This document shows positions 1 to 7,341 of a stretch of DNA of 8,139 nucleotides, in pieces. Position numbers and translations under genes: made by a program. The DNA is from JAMCRM01 sp041685075 (GTDB lineage Bacteria; Acidobacteriota; Terriglobia; Bryobacterales; Bryobacteraceae): positions 1 to 8,139 of the forward strand of contig JAWLGN010000249.1 in assembly GCA_041685075.1 (NCBI GenBank), written 5' to 3'. The notes beneath the pieces were generated by a model. That model made no database searches, was not told the DNA's origin, and saw only the letters and a program-made list of their open reading frames with translations. Each line of letters opens with the position of its first letter. Position 1 is the first letter of the stretch.

Positions 1-1039
1 GTATTTTCTGAAAGTAGTGGATCGCGCGCCAATTGGGTTCGGCCGCCCAGATGGTATTGTGATACACCCACACGTTGTCGGTCCACACGATCTCGATTCC
101 CTTCGAGTGGCGGGCGTGCGGGCCCGGCGTCATCACGATGAAGTTGTTGCGAATCGCTCCGTCGTAGACGTGCAGCGTGCCCGGTTCGTAGTTGGTGGGC
201 TCGGACGGGTTGCCGTAAGCGATCGCGCGGTCGCAGCCGATAAACACGTTCCGCTCTACGGTAATATTGCGGCTCTGGTTCCAGATGAAGATCGCTCCCC
301 GCGCGTTGCCCGAAGCGCCTTTGTAGTTGCGGAAGATGTTGTCGCTGAAGGTCCAGTCCTTCAGGTACATCATGTCGATGGCCGAGACGTAGTTGCCCTC
401 GTAGATCGCCCACGCCCAGGAGGGATCCGGTATTCCCGTGTTCTCGAATTCGCAAAACCGCACGGAGCCGCCCAGGACGGGCTTGCGGTCGGCCATAGCC
501 ACGCCCTTGATCGCGCGGGTCGCGATATCGCGGAAGCGGCAGTTGTAGATGTGGATGTTGCTGGGATTCGGCGGAATGCGGTCGCGGTCGATTCCGACCT
601 TGATCCCGTAATGACGCACGTCGGCGAAGGTGAGGTGGGCGATGACGATGTCCTGGGATCTTTGGATCACCAGCAGATCCTCGTTCGCGATACTCCGGTA
701 ATCGTCGGTGGGGCCTCGCCAGGCGCCGGCGCCCCGGAGCGTCACCTTGGCGGGATCGCCGGAAGCGCTGCGCAGCGTGAGGTGCTGCTTCCCCTTCAAC
801 AAGAGCGGGCGTTCAATCAGATAGCTGCCATCGGCGAACAGGATGGTGTCGCCGGGGCGCGCGTTCTCCAGTGCCTCCCGGAGCGCCGGAACCGTGCTCA
901 CCCGCACCTGCCTCCCCTCGCGGGCCGGCAGTGGCGGAGCCTGTCTCGTTTTGAGGCTGGCTTGCCCGAATGCCAAACCGCACGGAAGGGCGGCAAGCGC
1001 TAAACACGGGATCATCATCCGCAGTACTGATAATGGCAT
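1..1039 (-). CDS. Secreted right-handed parallel beta-helix protein, partial (C-terminus beyond left edge)
   Basis: This open frame covers 346 codons with no stop and leaves the window at its left edge, so the C-terminus is missing. Residues 1-25 form a signal peptide: an Arg at 7, a hydrophobic core (IPCLALAALPCGLAF) and a likely cut after AFG. Residues 51-75 (PALREALENARPGDTILFAD and following) are the usual entry strand of pectate-lyase-like beta-helices. After it come repeated short strands with Asn turns, such as NIHIYNCRF (161-169), NITVERNVFIG (248-258) and NVWVYHNTIW (322-331), typical of PbH1 repeats. The ATG at 1039 was chosen because GAGGG lies 9 nt upstream; Met codons at residues 8 and 9 are weaker alternatives. 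It probably acts in the periplasm or outside the cell on a polysaccharide, but I cannot name a lyase or hydrolase family or its catalytic residues. It is divergent from the GH120-like gene. The opposite strand also carries a long open frame, which lacks any such protein features. Confidence 0.88.
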   Translation of the reverse strand, partial: MPLSVLRMMIPCLALAALPCGLAFGQASLKTRQAPPLPAREGRQVRVSTVPALREALENARPGDTILFADGSYLIERPLLLKGKQHLTLRSASGDPAKVTLRGAGAWRGPTDDYRSIANEDLLVIQRSQDIVIAHLTFADVRHYGIKVGIDRDRIPPNPSNIHIYNCRFRDIATRAIKGVAMADRKPVLGGSVRFCEFENTGIPDPSWAWAIYEGNYVSAIDMMYLKDWTFSDNIFRNYKGASGNARGAIFIWNQSRNITVERNVFIGCDRAIAYGNPSEPTNYEPGTLHVYDGAIRNNFIVMTPGPHARHSKGIEIVWTDNVWVYHNTIWAAEPNWRAIHYFQKI

Positions 1040-1048
1040 TGTGCTGTA

Positions 1049-1053
1049 CCCTC
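1049..1053 (-). promoter_or_regulatory. Ribosome binding site of the left beta-helix gene
   Basis: On the minus strand this reads GAGGG and sits 9 nt before the ATG at 1039. It supports that ATG over the two in-frame Met codons at residues 8 and 9, which lack a comparable purine stretch at a suitable distance. Confidence 0.6.
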
Positions 1054-1112
1054 GGGTGCGCTCGGCACCGGCGCTGCCCGGCAGCAGATCCGCCGGGAGC
1101 ATTCGCAGTGTA

Positions 1113-1157
1113 TCAGGTATCGCCTGAAGTGAAGATATGCCGGGCCAGATCGGCCCG
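1113..1157. promoter_or_regulatory. Divergent intergenic region with two short inverted repeats
   Basis: The 201 bases between the two divergent starts (1040-1240) must hold both promoters. Two short inverted repeats stand out. The first is TCAGG-tatcg-CCTGA (1113-1127) and the second is CGGGCC-agatc-GGCCCG (1141-1157). Both have a 5-nt spacer, but their arm sequences are unrelated, so they are not copies of one operator. A shorter hairpin, GCTGC-ccg-GCAGC, lies around 1073-1085. No convincing -35/-10 pair was found for either gene. Calling these repeats regulator sites is inference, and in GC-rich DNA such short palindromes can occur by chance. Confidence 0.25.
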
Positions 1158-1227
1158 CGGTCTCGGTATGTTCAAATGGGACGTGTCGCTGCTCGATGAT
1201 TTTCGTGTCGGCGACTCCGAGGTGTTG

Positions 1228-1234
1228 AAAGGAG
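1228..1234 (+). promoter_or_regulatory. Strong Shine-Dalgarno that fixes a GTG start
   Basis: AAAGGAG ends 6 nt before GTG at 1241. This is a near-ideal Shine-Dalgarno and spacing. It makes the GTG the start of the GH120-like gene, and the resulting N-terminus is a complete signal peptide, which agrees with that choice. Confidence 0.85.
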
Positions 1235-1240
1235 ATCCAG

Positions 1241-3181
1241 GTGTATCGCAGCATCCGCCGCCCCATCCGCCTTACGACAATCCTGCTGTCCCTTGTGTTG
1301 CTCGCGCATGTGGCTTACGGGCGCGAGTTCCACGTCTCTCCCAACGGAGACGACAGCAACGACGGCTCCCCCGCCAGGCCGTTGAAGACCATCTCCGCGG
1401 CGGCACGGCTCGCGCAACCCGGAGACGTGGTCACGGTGCACGAAGGCGTATACCGCGAGCGCGTTACGCCACCCCGCGGCGGCGACTCCGACGCGCGCAG
1501 AATCGTCTACCGGGCCGCCCCGGGCGAAGAGGCGGTGATCAAGGGGTCGGAGGTGATCCGCGGTTGGAAACCCTTCATGGGCACCGTCTGGAAGGCCACC
1601 CTGCCGAATTCGTTCTTCGGCTCCTACAACCCCTACAAGGACCTCATCGTGGGAGACTGGTTCAACGGCCGCGGGCGGCCCCACCACACCGGCGAGGTCT
1701 ACCTCAACGGCAAGGCGCTCTGGGAAGTGCCGCTGCTCGAAGGCGTGCTCCATCCACAGCCGGTCGAGGACGCGAGGGATCGCCAAGGCTCCACCTACAC
1801 CTGGTACGCCGAGAGCGACGACCGGAACACCTACATCTACGCGAACTTCCACGGGAAAGATCCCAACCGGGAACTCGTCGAGATCAACGTGCGCGACGCC
1901 TGCTTCTATCCCGACGCGCCGGGCCGCGACTACATCACCATCAAGGGCTTCCGGATGAGCCAGGCGGCCACCCAGTGGGCCGCCCCCACCGCCGAACAGA
2001 TCGGCCTGATCGGCACGCACTGGAGCAAAGGCTGGATCATCGAAGACAACACCATCAGCGACTCGCGATGCGTCTGCATCTCCCTCGGCAAAGAGCGCGC
2101 TACCGGCCATAACGTTTGGATCAACGATCCTCGGAAGGACGGCGCCACCCACTACAACGAGGTCATCCAGCGCGCTCTGGCGATCGGCTGGTCGTTCAAA
2201 ACCGTCGGGTCTCACATCGTCCGGAACAACACCATCTTCAACTGCGAGCAGGCCGGCATCGTGGGCAGTCTCGGCGCGGTGAAGAGCCGGATCACGGGCA
2301 ACCACATCTACGATGTCTGGCGGAAGCGGCAGTTCGAAGGTGCGGAGATGGCCGGCATCAAGCTGCACGCCGCCATCGACGTCCTCATCGGCAACAACCG
2401 TATTCACAACGCCGGCCGGGGACTATGGATGGACTGGATGGCCCAGGGCACGCGAATCACCGGCAACCTGCTCTATGACAACACCACCGACGACCTCTTT
2501 GTCGAGGTGAATCACGGGCCGTTTCTGGTGGACAACAACATCTTCCTTTCGGAGTTGAGCCTCCACGACATGTCCCAGGGGGGAGCCTACGCGCACAACC
2601 TGATCGCAGGAAGGGCGCGGAGCCGCCCCGAACCGCGGCGCTCCACGCCGTATCACAAGGCGCACACCACCGAGGTTGCGGGACTGTTCAGTATTGTGGG
2701 CGGCGACAACCGCTTCTACAACAACATCTTCGTCGGGAGCGGCGCTCCGCCCGCGTCCACCCGGGCCGACGCCAACCCCCTGCGCTACGGCGGCTACGGA
2801 CTGTGGGTCTACAACCACCGCGAGTTTCCGTTGTACACGGGCGGCAACGTGTACACCAACGGCGCCCGTCCGTACTTCCGGGAGGAAGGCGCGATCGACC
2901 TCCCCGATTCAGGCCTGACCTACGAGCTTCTGGAAGAGGGGCAGCGCGTCTATCTCCGGTTTGCCGCCGGCATGAAACTGCCGCCGAAGGCCGCCGCCCG
3001 GCTGGTAACCACCCAACTGCTGGGCAAAGCCAGAATCTCGGGCCTTCCCTACGAGAACCCCGACGGTTCGCCCCTTGCCGTGGACGTGGACTATTTCGGC
3101 AACAAGCGAAGCACCACGGCTCCCTTGCCCGGACCTTTCGAGAACCCCGGCCAGGCCGGCCTGAGACTCGAGGTCTGGTGA
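1241..3181 (+). CDS. Exported GH120-like beta-xylosidase, right-handed parallel beta-helix protein
   Basis: A 646-residue protein starting at GTG behind a strong Shine-Dalgarno. Residues 1-27 are a signal peptide with basic residues, then LTTILLSLVLLAHVAYG, so the enzyme is exported. Residues 28-75 are a DUF1565-type opening (HVSPNGDD, PLKTISAAARLAQPGD, VHEGVYRERV). From about 100 to 245 is a segment with FFGSYNPYKDL and HHTGEVYLNGK (148-158). The beta-helix core follows (TAEQIGLIGTHWSKGW from 250; HIVRNNTIFN; NHIYDVW), and the tail carries a beta-rich end. This order and these motifs match glycoside hydrolase family 120, whose characterised member is a Thermoanaerobacterium beta-xylosidase of similar length. 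Family members use one Asp and one Glu; by position in conserved blocks I suggest Asp398 (WMDWMAQG) and Glu422 (FVEVNHGP). Likely role: release of xylose from xylo-oligosaccharides in the periplasm or outside. The family call is from memory; another beta-helix glycosidase is possible. The sugar-porter remnant downstream fits a pentose-use unit. Confidence 0.8.
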   Translation: MYRSIRRPIRLTTILLSLVLLAHVAYGREFHVSPNGDDSNDGSPARPLKTISAAARLAQPGDVVTVHEGVYRERVTPPRGGDSDARRIVYRAAPGEEAVIKGSEVIRGWKPFMGTVWKATLPNSFFGSYNPYKDLIVGDWFNGRGRPHHTGEVYLNGKALWEVPLLEGVLHPQPVEDARDRQGSTYTWYAESDDRNTYIYANFHGKDPNRELVEINVRDACFYPDAPGRDYITIKGFRMSQAATQWAAPTAEQIGLIGTHWSKGWIIEDNTISDSRCVCISLGKERATGHNVWINDPRKDGATHYNEVIQRALAIGWSFKTVGSHIVRNNTIFNCEQAGIVGSLGAVKSRITGNHIYDVWRKRQFEGAEMAGIKLHAAIDVLIGNNRIHNAGRGLWMDWMAQGTRITGNLLYDNTTDDLFVEVNHGPFLVDNNIFLSELSLHDMSQGGAYAHNLIAGRARSRPEPRRSTPYHKAHTTEVAGLFSIVGGDNRFYNNIFVGSGAPPASTRADANPLRYGGYGLWVYNHREFPLYTGGNVYTNGARPYFREEGAIDLPDSGLTYELLEEGQRVYLRFAAGMKLPPKAAARLVTTQLLGKARISGLPYENPDGSPLAVDVDYFGNKRSTTAPLPGPFENPGQAGLRLEVW

Positions 3182-3426
3182 GCGGGCGGCGGCGGAAAGG
3201 GCCGTGGCTCGAGCACCCCGTGCCTATTTCACGCCCCCGCCGGACGCTGACGCCATCTGCTGCTCAGTCCGCCGGGCTCTCTCCAGGGCTTCGTCGATGC
3301 TGAATAGGTGAGCCGACGAATGTCGCCGATACCGCCGCGATGGTGACATGCCGTACCGCATGATGCTTTCGGCCGTGACGGCGGGTGACGGCGCGAACTG
3401 ACGGGCACCCAAGGTCGAGCGGGAAC
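3182..3426. other. Gap without a convincing gene
   Basis: These 245 bases lie between the stop of the GH120-like gene and the first recognisable codon of the transporter remnant. All three plus frames are broken by stops and none shows transporter helices, so the upstream roughly four fifths of a sugar porter is absent rather than merely frameshifted. A 45-codon minus-strand frame (3224-3361) ends in a helix-like stretch, SIDEALERARRTEQQMA, but it has no good ribosome binding site and I recognise no family. No terminator hairpin with a T-run was found for the GH120-like gene. Confidence 0.5.
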
Positions 3427-3708
3427 TTCGACGATTACGTCGCGTTCTTCTCTGTGGAAATGGGGCCCGGCGTTTGGGTCGTGATCTCGGTGCTGTTCCC
3501 GGTTGCGGTTCCGGGACGCGCCATGTCGGTGGCCACGGTCGCCCTGTGGCTCGCCTGCCTGCTGATTGCTCCGACGTTCCTCTCGTTGGTGAGGGCATCC
3601 ACGGCGGCCGGAGCGTTCGAGATCTACGCCGGCCTCTGCGGGCTGGCGATGTGGTTCGTCTGAAGGTTCACGCCGGAGACGAAGGGCAGAAGTCTCGAGG
3701 AGATCGAA
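3427..3708 (+). pseudogene. Remnant of a sugar-porter MFS transporter (C-terminal end only, nonsense codon)
   Basis: The plus-strand frame reads YVAFFSVEMGPGVWVV, then FPVAVPGRAMSVATVALWLA, then a last helix EIYAGLCGLAMWFV, a TGA at 3661-3663, and in the same frame RFTPETKGRSLEEIE. This is the C-terminal part of the sugar-porter family (XylE/AraE type): helix 10-11 with GP-x-WV, the FPT-R-x-RGRAMS loop, helices 11-12, and the PETKG signature that closes almost every member. The family usually has Trp or Tyr where TGA stands, so a single TGG-to-TGA change would explain the stop. The loop is also damaged: the usual SE-x-FPTR-x-RGR reads SVLFPVAVPGR, losing the conserved Glu and two Arg. The first ten or so helices are missing, and no normal stop follows the signature; the frame runs to 3808, inside the opposite receptor gene. 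An intact member would be an inner-membrane sugar/proton symporter of about 450-480 residues. Being downstream of and in line with the GH120-like gene, it may once have taken up that enzyme's product. Confidence 0.85.
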
Positions 3709-3713
3709 ACCGG

Positions 3714-3760
3714 AAAAAAAGCGCGGCCGGTGGACGCCATCCCTGGCGTCCGCCGGCCGC
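3714..3760 (-). terminator. Intrinsic terminator of the TonB-dependent receptor gene
   Basis: On the minus strand a 17-bp stem (arms 3760-3744 and 3739-3723, one A/C mismatch) with a 4-nt loop is followed after two bases by seven Ts (3720-3714). It begins 7 nt past the receptor's TAA stop. The strong GC stem and T-run make this a textbook Rho-independent terminator for the minus-strand unit. Read on the plus strand the same stem has a U-G wobble but no T-run after it, so it acts in one direction only. Confidence 0.9.
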
Positions 3761-3767
3761 AGGGAGG

Positions 3768-6700
3768 TTACCAGATGAACTTCAGACCCAACTGTATGTA
3801 CCGCGGATAATTGGCATTGCCGGTCGACACACTGGCCTTGGTCAAGCTGCCGAATGTGGCGCTTTCCGCGTTGCTGTACACGAAGTGGGCGTTGTAGGGA
3901 TTGTAGCTGTTGAAAACGTTGAACACCTCTGCCCGGAACTGGAGAGCGGTGGTCTCCGTGATGCGGGTAAGCTTGTTCAACGAGGCGTCCGCCAGCGGCA
4001 CCGCGTGAAGCCGGAGCCGCGAGTCTAGCGTTGGGGTCAAACGAGGTGCGTAGCGCGGGAGCACCAAAAAGTTGTAATCGGTGCAGCCGCGCTGAACGCT
4101 GTGGGGAACCATCGTAATGGTGTTGTTGTCGTTCCAGCGCGCTACGCAGGGCGTCACTCCATAGACCACGGGTTGTGACCAGTCGATGTTGGGCACCCTG
4201 GCGTCCTTCACGTAAAGCACGTTGCTGGGTAGCGCCCACGGCAGCCCGGATTGCGCCTGCAGCATCCAGTTGGTCTCCCACCCCGAAACCAGGCGTTTTA
4301 AGATCGGGTTCGAGGTCTTGGCGAATCGGCGCCCCTCGCCGAACGGCAACTGGTAGACGGCGCCCAGGGTAAGACGATGGGTGCGGTCGTACTGGTAGAT
4401 TCCCTGTCGCATGATGTTGCGCTGTACGTCGTTGAAGGACTCGCGCGTGATGTTCTTCGACAGAGTGTAGGTGGCCAGCAGGTTCAGACCGCCACGCCGC
4501 CGCGTTTCCACGGTCAACTGGAAGGAGTTGTACCATGCGGCCCCGTCGTTCCGTGTCAGCTCGTTCAGCGAGCCAAACGCGGGATACGAAACCGCCTGTG
4601 TGGCACGGCTGGTACTGACGCTGGAGTAGTAGCTGGTGCCGGCGAACGGCTCCAGTCCGTACAGCGGGTTCGGCAACAGGGCGTCGCCGTAGGCCGGATT
4701 GCCGCCCTCCATGAGATTCACCTTCTGACGGAATGCCAGGTCGTAGTTGTTGAAGGCCCGGCTGGTCTGCAGGTTGGCGGACCGGCTGCCCACATAGGCG
4801 GCCTCGATTTTAATTCCCTGGAGCAGCTCATACTGCAAGCTGAGGGAGAACTGGTTCACGTGGGGAATCTTAAATTTCGGGTTGACGAAATTGACGCCGC
4901 GGCCCAGGTAGGTCAGCGCTCCCAGGCTCGAACCAACCGGGACGTCGAGTACGGGGAAGGGATTATCGATCAGATTCGGCACGTAGGTCCTGCCGCCATC
5001 CAGCGTGTTGACCAGCGATGTCGAGACGCTGTAACCGTTGGTCTGCAGATAATCGTTGCTCGGGTTCAAGTAGTAACGGCCCCATCCACCGCGCACCGCG
5101 AATCGATCGTTGACGCGGTAGGCGAAACCGATTCGGGGCTGGATCGCCCGCATATACGTGTCGGCGGCGTTCCGCGGCGTGCCGTCTTTAGCGGCAAACA
5201 ACAGCCCGCCTCGCAGGACCGGCGTGTCTGGAAAGGCATTGCGATCCACCATGGCATCCACGGGATTGACGAGGGAGGCGTCGAAGCCCCGGTTCATGCG
5301 GTTAAAGCGCTCATTGGCGGGAATGTTGAAATCCCACCGCAATCCCAGGTTGATGGTCAGGTCGCGCGTCACTTTCCAGTCGTCCTGCACCCAGGGAGCG
5401 TAGTACTGGTACAGGAACGTGGGGAACAGGTTATGAGCGGAACTGCCGTTGCTGGGCGTGCCCAGCAGCCAACTGGCGATGGAATCGCCGCTCAACGAGT
5501 CCGCGCGGTTGTAGTCCTTCTGGGTGTTAGCCGGTGTGGCGCCCAAAGCCAGCACGTTGCCGGGATTGTTGGTGATGTACTGGATGGTCCGCATGTCCAC
5601 CCCGGCTTTCACGCTATGGCTGCCCTGTACCCACGTCAGATTCGGATGCAGCGCCCAGTTGTTGGTGATATCGGCCGTCGGGTAGTTCCCCAGCGAGACA
5701 TACGAACTGAAGGTGTAGCGGCCGAAATTGGGCTTGTGCGGCAGCCTCGAGGCGAACGACTCCGGAAAGCCCAGCGTGGTAATGTCGAAGCCCTCGTTTC
5801 CCTTCCTGCCGTTCTTCTCCACGTAACGGTTGAAGGAGAGCCGCGCGTTCAACACCAGCCTGGGGCTCAAGGTGCTGACCCAGTCCAGCACCTGGGCGAA
5901 ATTGATGCGCTGGTGGCGATAGAAGCCGTCCGTGCCCGGTTCGGCGAATAGGCCATTCTCATTACGCTCCTGGAAGCGCGAGTTGGAGGCATGGCGCCAG
6001 AACATGCTGTGCCTGGAGCCGAACCGCTGGTCGTACTTCACCACCAGGTTATAGAAGCCGTCCTTCATGATCTGATCGCCGCCGGGAATGAACAGGTTCT
6101 GCCGCGCGTATCCCTGGCCGGCCGGAGACGGGCGATTGGGTTCGCGCATGTAGCTGATGATGTTGCGTGCGATCGGGTTGATCCTGTCCCGCGGGATCAC
6201 GTTGTTGGGGAAGGGGTCGCGAACCCAGGTCCCATTCACATCCCGCCCGGTAGTGGGGTCGTAGATGGTGATCTTGCGGCCCTGCGCGTCCACCAGCTTG
6301 CTGAAGTCGCCCTCCCGCATCTCCGGTTCGGGCACCGACAGCGTCAGGGGGCCGGGCGTGCCTTCGCGATAGCCCTCATAGTTCACCATGAAGAAGCTCT
6401 TATCGCGGCCGTTATACAGCCCCGGAAGGTACACCGGTCCTCCGGCCTGCACTCCATACTGATCCAGGTAGTGCCCGCTGCGTGGAGCGCCGGCGGCGTT
6501 ATTCTGGAAGGAGTTGGCGTCCCAAGAATTGCGCCGCGCAAACTCGTAAATTGTGCCATGGAAGCTGTTGGTGCCGCTCTTGAGCGAAACGTTTACCACG
6601 CCGCCGCCGGTATGGCCGTACTGCGCATCGTAGGAGTTGGTTTGTACCTTGAACTCCTGTACCGCGTCCACCGGCGGGACCAGCGCGATGTTATTGCCGC

Positions 6701-7310
6701 CGGCCTGCGCGTTATTGGGCGCGCCATCGAGCATGAAATCGTTGTTGGCTCGCAGGCTCCCGTTGACGCTCCACACCGCAATGGCGCCATTATCGAAGGG
6801 GCGCTGATAAATTTGATTGCCGTTGTAAGTGACACCCGCGGCGAGCGTGGAGAGCATGAACGGGTTGCGCCCGTTCAGCGGAAATTCCGTTACCTGCTGG
6901 TTATCGATGACGGCACCCCGGTTGGCGGTAGCGGTATCGATCAGCGGCGGTTCAGCGGTTACGGTGATCTGATCCGTAACGTCGCCCACCTGGAGCGCGA
7001 TATTGACGGTCGCGGTCTGTCCCACGTTCAGAACGATACTGGCGCGTGTAAATGCCTTGAAGCCGGCGACCTGCGCGGAAATCGAGTAGTTGCCGGGACG
7101 GAGCAGCGGAACGGTGTAATCGCCCGACGCACTGGTGACGGCAGCCGTAACCTCGTTGGTATCGACGTTGCGAATTTCCAGCGCTGCGTTGGGAATCGCC
7201 GCGCCGGTTGAATCGCTGACGCGCCCTGTGATTGTGGCGCGGAACTCCTGGGCCACCGCGCTTGGGAGGATGAGTAAACAAAACAACAGCAGCCATGATT
7301 TGCGAAGCAT
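3768..7310 (-). CDS. TonB-dependent receptor with N-terminal carboxypeptidase-regulatory-like domain
   Basis: An 1180-residue outer-membrane protein. Residues 1-20 are a signal peptide (LLLFCLLILPSAVA, cut before QEF). Residues 22-108 form a carboxypeptidase-regulatory-like beta-sandwich (TGRVSDSTGAAIPNA, SGDYTVPLLRPGNYSI, VAGFKAF). A TonB-box-like stretch DQITVTAE follows at 113-120. The plug domain (about 121-245) contains FPLNGRNPF (143-151), FMLDGAPNN (192-200) and GHTGGGVVNVSLKSGTNSFH (232-251). The rest is a long beta-barrel with alternating strands, including QDDWKVTRDLTINLGLRWDF from residue 642, and ends in QLGLKFIW, the aromatic C-terminus expected for barrel assembly. This is the Oar-like receptor type common in Acidobacteriota. 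It would take up a bulky ligand with energy from TonB-ExbBD, which are not encoded here. The ligand is unknown; an oligosaccharide is plausible given the neighbours. AGGAG precedes the ATG by 13 nt, slightly long. It lies 31 nt downstream of the isomerase-like gene, probably in the same transcript. Confidence 0.95.
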   Translation of the reverse strand: MLRKSWLLLFCLLILPSAVAQEFRATITGRVSDSTGAAIPNAALEIRNVDTNEVTAAVTSASGDYTVPLLRPGNYSISAQVAGFKAFTRASIVLNVGQTATVNIALQVGDVTDQITVTAEPPLIDTATANRGAVIDNQQVTEFPLNGRNPFMLSTLAAGVTYNGNQIYQRPFDNGAIAVWSVNGSLRANNDFMLDGAPNNAQAGGNNIALVPPVDAVQEFKVQTNSYDAQYGHTGGGVVNVSLKSGTNSFHGTIYEFARRNSWDANSFQNNAAGAPRSGHYLDQYGVQAGGPVYLPGLYNGRDKSFFMVNYEGYREGTPGPLTLSVPEPEMREGDFSKLVDAQGRKITIYDPTTGRDVNGTWVRDPFPNNVIPRDRINPIARNIISYMREPNRPSPAGQGYARQNLFIPGGDQIMKDGFYNLVVKYDQRFGSRHSMFWRHASNSRFQERNENGLFAEPGTDGFYRHQRINFAQVLDWVSTLSPRLVLNARLSFNRYVEKNGRKGNEGFDITTLGFPESFASRLPHKPNFGRYTFSSYVSLGNYPTADITNNWALHPNLTWVQGSHSVKAGVDMRTIQYITNNPGNVLALGATPANTQKDYNRADSLSGDSIASWLLGTPSNGSSAHNLFPTFLYQYYAPWVQDDWKVTRDLTINLGLRWDFNIPANERFNRMNRGFDASLVNPVDAMVDRNAFPDTPVLRGGLLFAAKDGTPRNAADTYMRAIQPRIGFAYRVNDRFAVRGGWGRYYLNPSNDYLQTNGYSVSTSLVNTLDGGRTYVPNLIDNPFPVLDVPVGSSLGALTYLGRGVNFVNPKFKIPHVNQFSLSLQYELLQGIKIEAAYVGSRSANLQTSRAFNNYDLAFRQKVNLMEGGNPAYGDALLPNPLYGLEPFAGTSYYSSVSTSRATQAVSYPAFGSLNELTRNDGAAWYNSFQLTVETRRRGGLNLLATYTLSKNITRESFNDVQRNIMRQGIYQYDRTHRLTLGAVYQLPFGEGRRFAKTSNPILKRLVSGWETNWMLQAQSGLPWALPSNVLYVKDARVPNIDWSQPVVYGVTPCVARWNDNNTITMVPHSVQRGCTDYNFLVLPRYAPRLTPTLDSRLRLHAVPLADASLNKLTRITETTALQFRAEVFNVFNSYNPYNAHFVYSNAESATFGSLTKASVSTGNANYPRYIQLGLKFIW

Positions 7311-7341
7311 AACCCGATTGTTTCTCCTGAACGGTGTTGGC

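Noticed and set aside
17..1003. Long plus-strand open frame of 328 codons
   Set aside because: It lies opposite the left beta-helix gene. Its protein is rich in Val, Arg, Asp and Gly with no fold signature, while the minus strand gives a signal peptide, a ribosome binding site and PbH1 repeats.
970..2112. 380-codon plus-strand open frame overlapping the GH120-like gene in another frame
   Set aside because: It spans the divergent intergenic region, is dominated by Arg and Pro, and conflicts with the well-supported frame.
1172..2407. 411-codon minus-strand open frame opposite the GH120-like gene
   Set aside because: Antisense frames are commonly open in GC-rich genes. The plus strand has the strong Shine-Dalgarno, signal peptide and family motifs.
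3224..3361. 45-codon minus-strand frame ending in a helix-like segment
   Set aside because: There is no adequate ribosome binding site, no recognised family, and it lies in a decayed region downstream of the receptor's terminator.
3385..3663. Independent 92-residue small membrane protein
   Set aside because: Its sequence matches the end of a sugar porter and the family's C-terminal signature continues in the same frame after the TGA. Its first dozen or so residues (to about 3426) look like unrelated sequence. It is better explained as a pseudogene.
3229..4536. 435-codon minus-strand frame overlapping the 3' end of the receptor gene
   Set aside because: It is a shadow in another frame of the same strand, rich in Arg and Gln, and it would read through the receptor's terminator.
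4377..7211. Two long plus-strand open frames (524 and 406 codons) opposite the receptor gene
   Set aside because: They are antisense to a clearly recognisable TonB-dependent receptor, have no ribosome binding sites or domain motifs, and show the Val/Gly-rich make-up of antisense frames.
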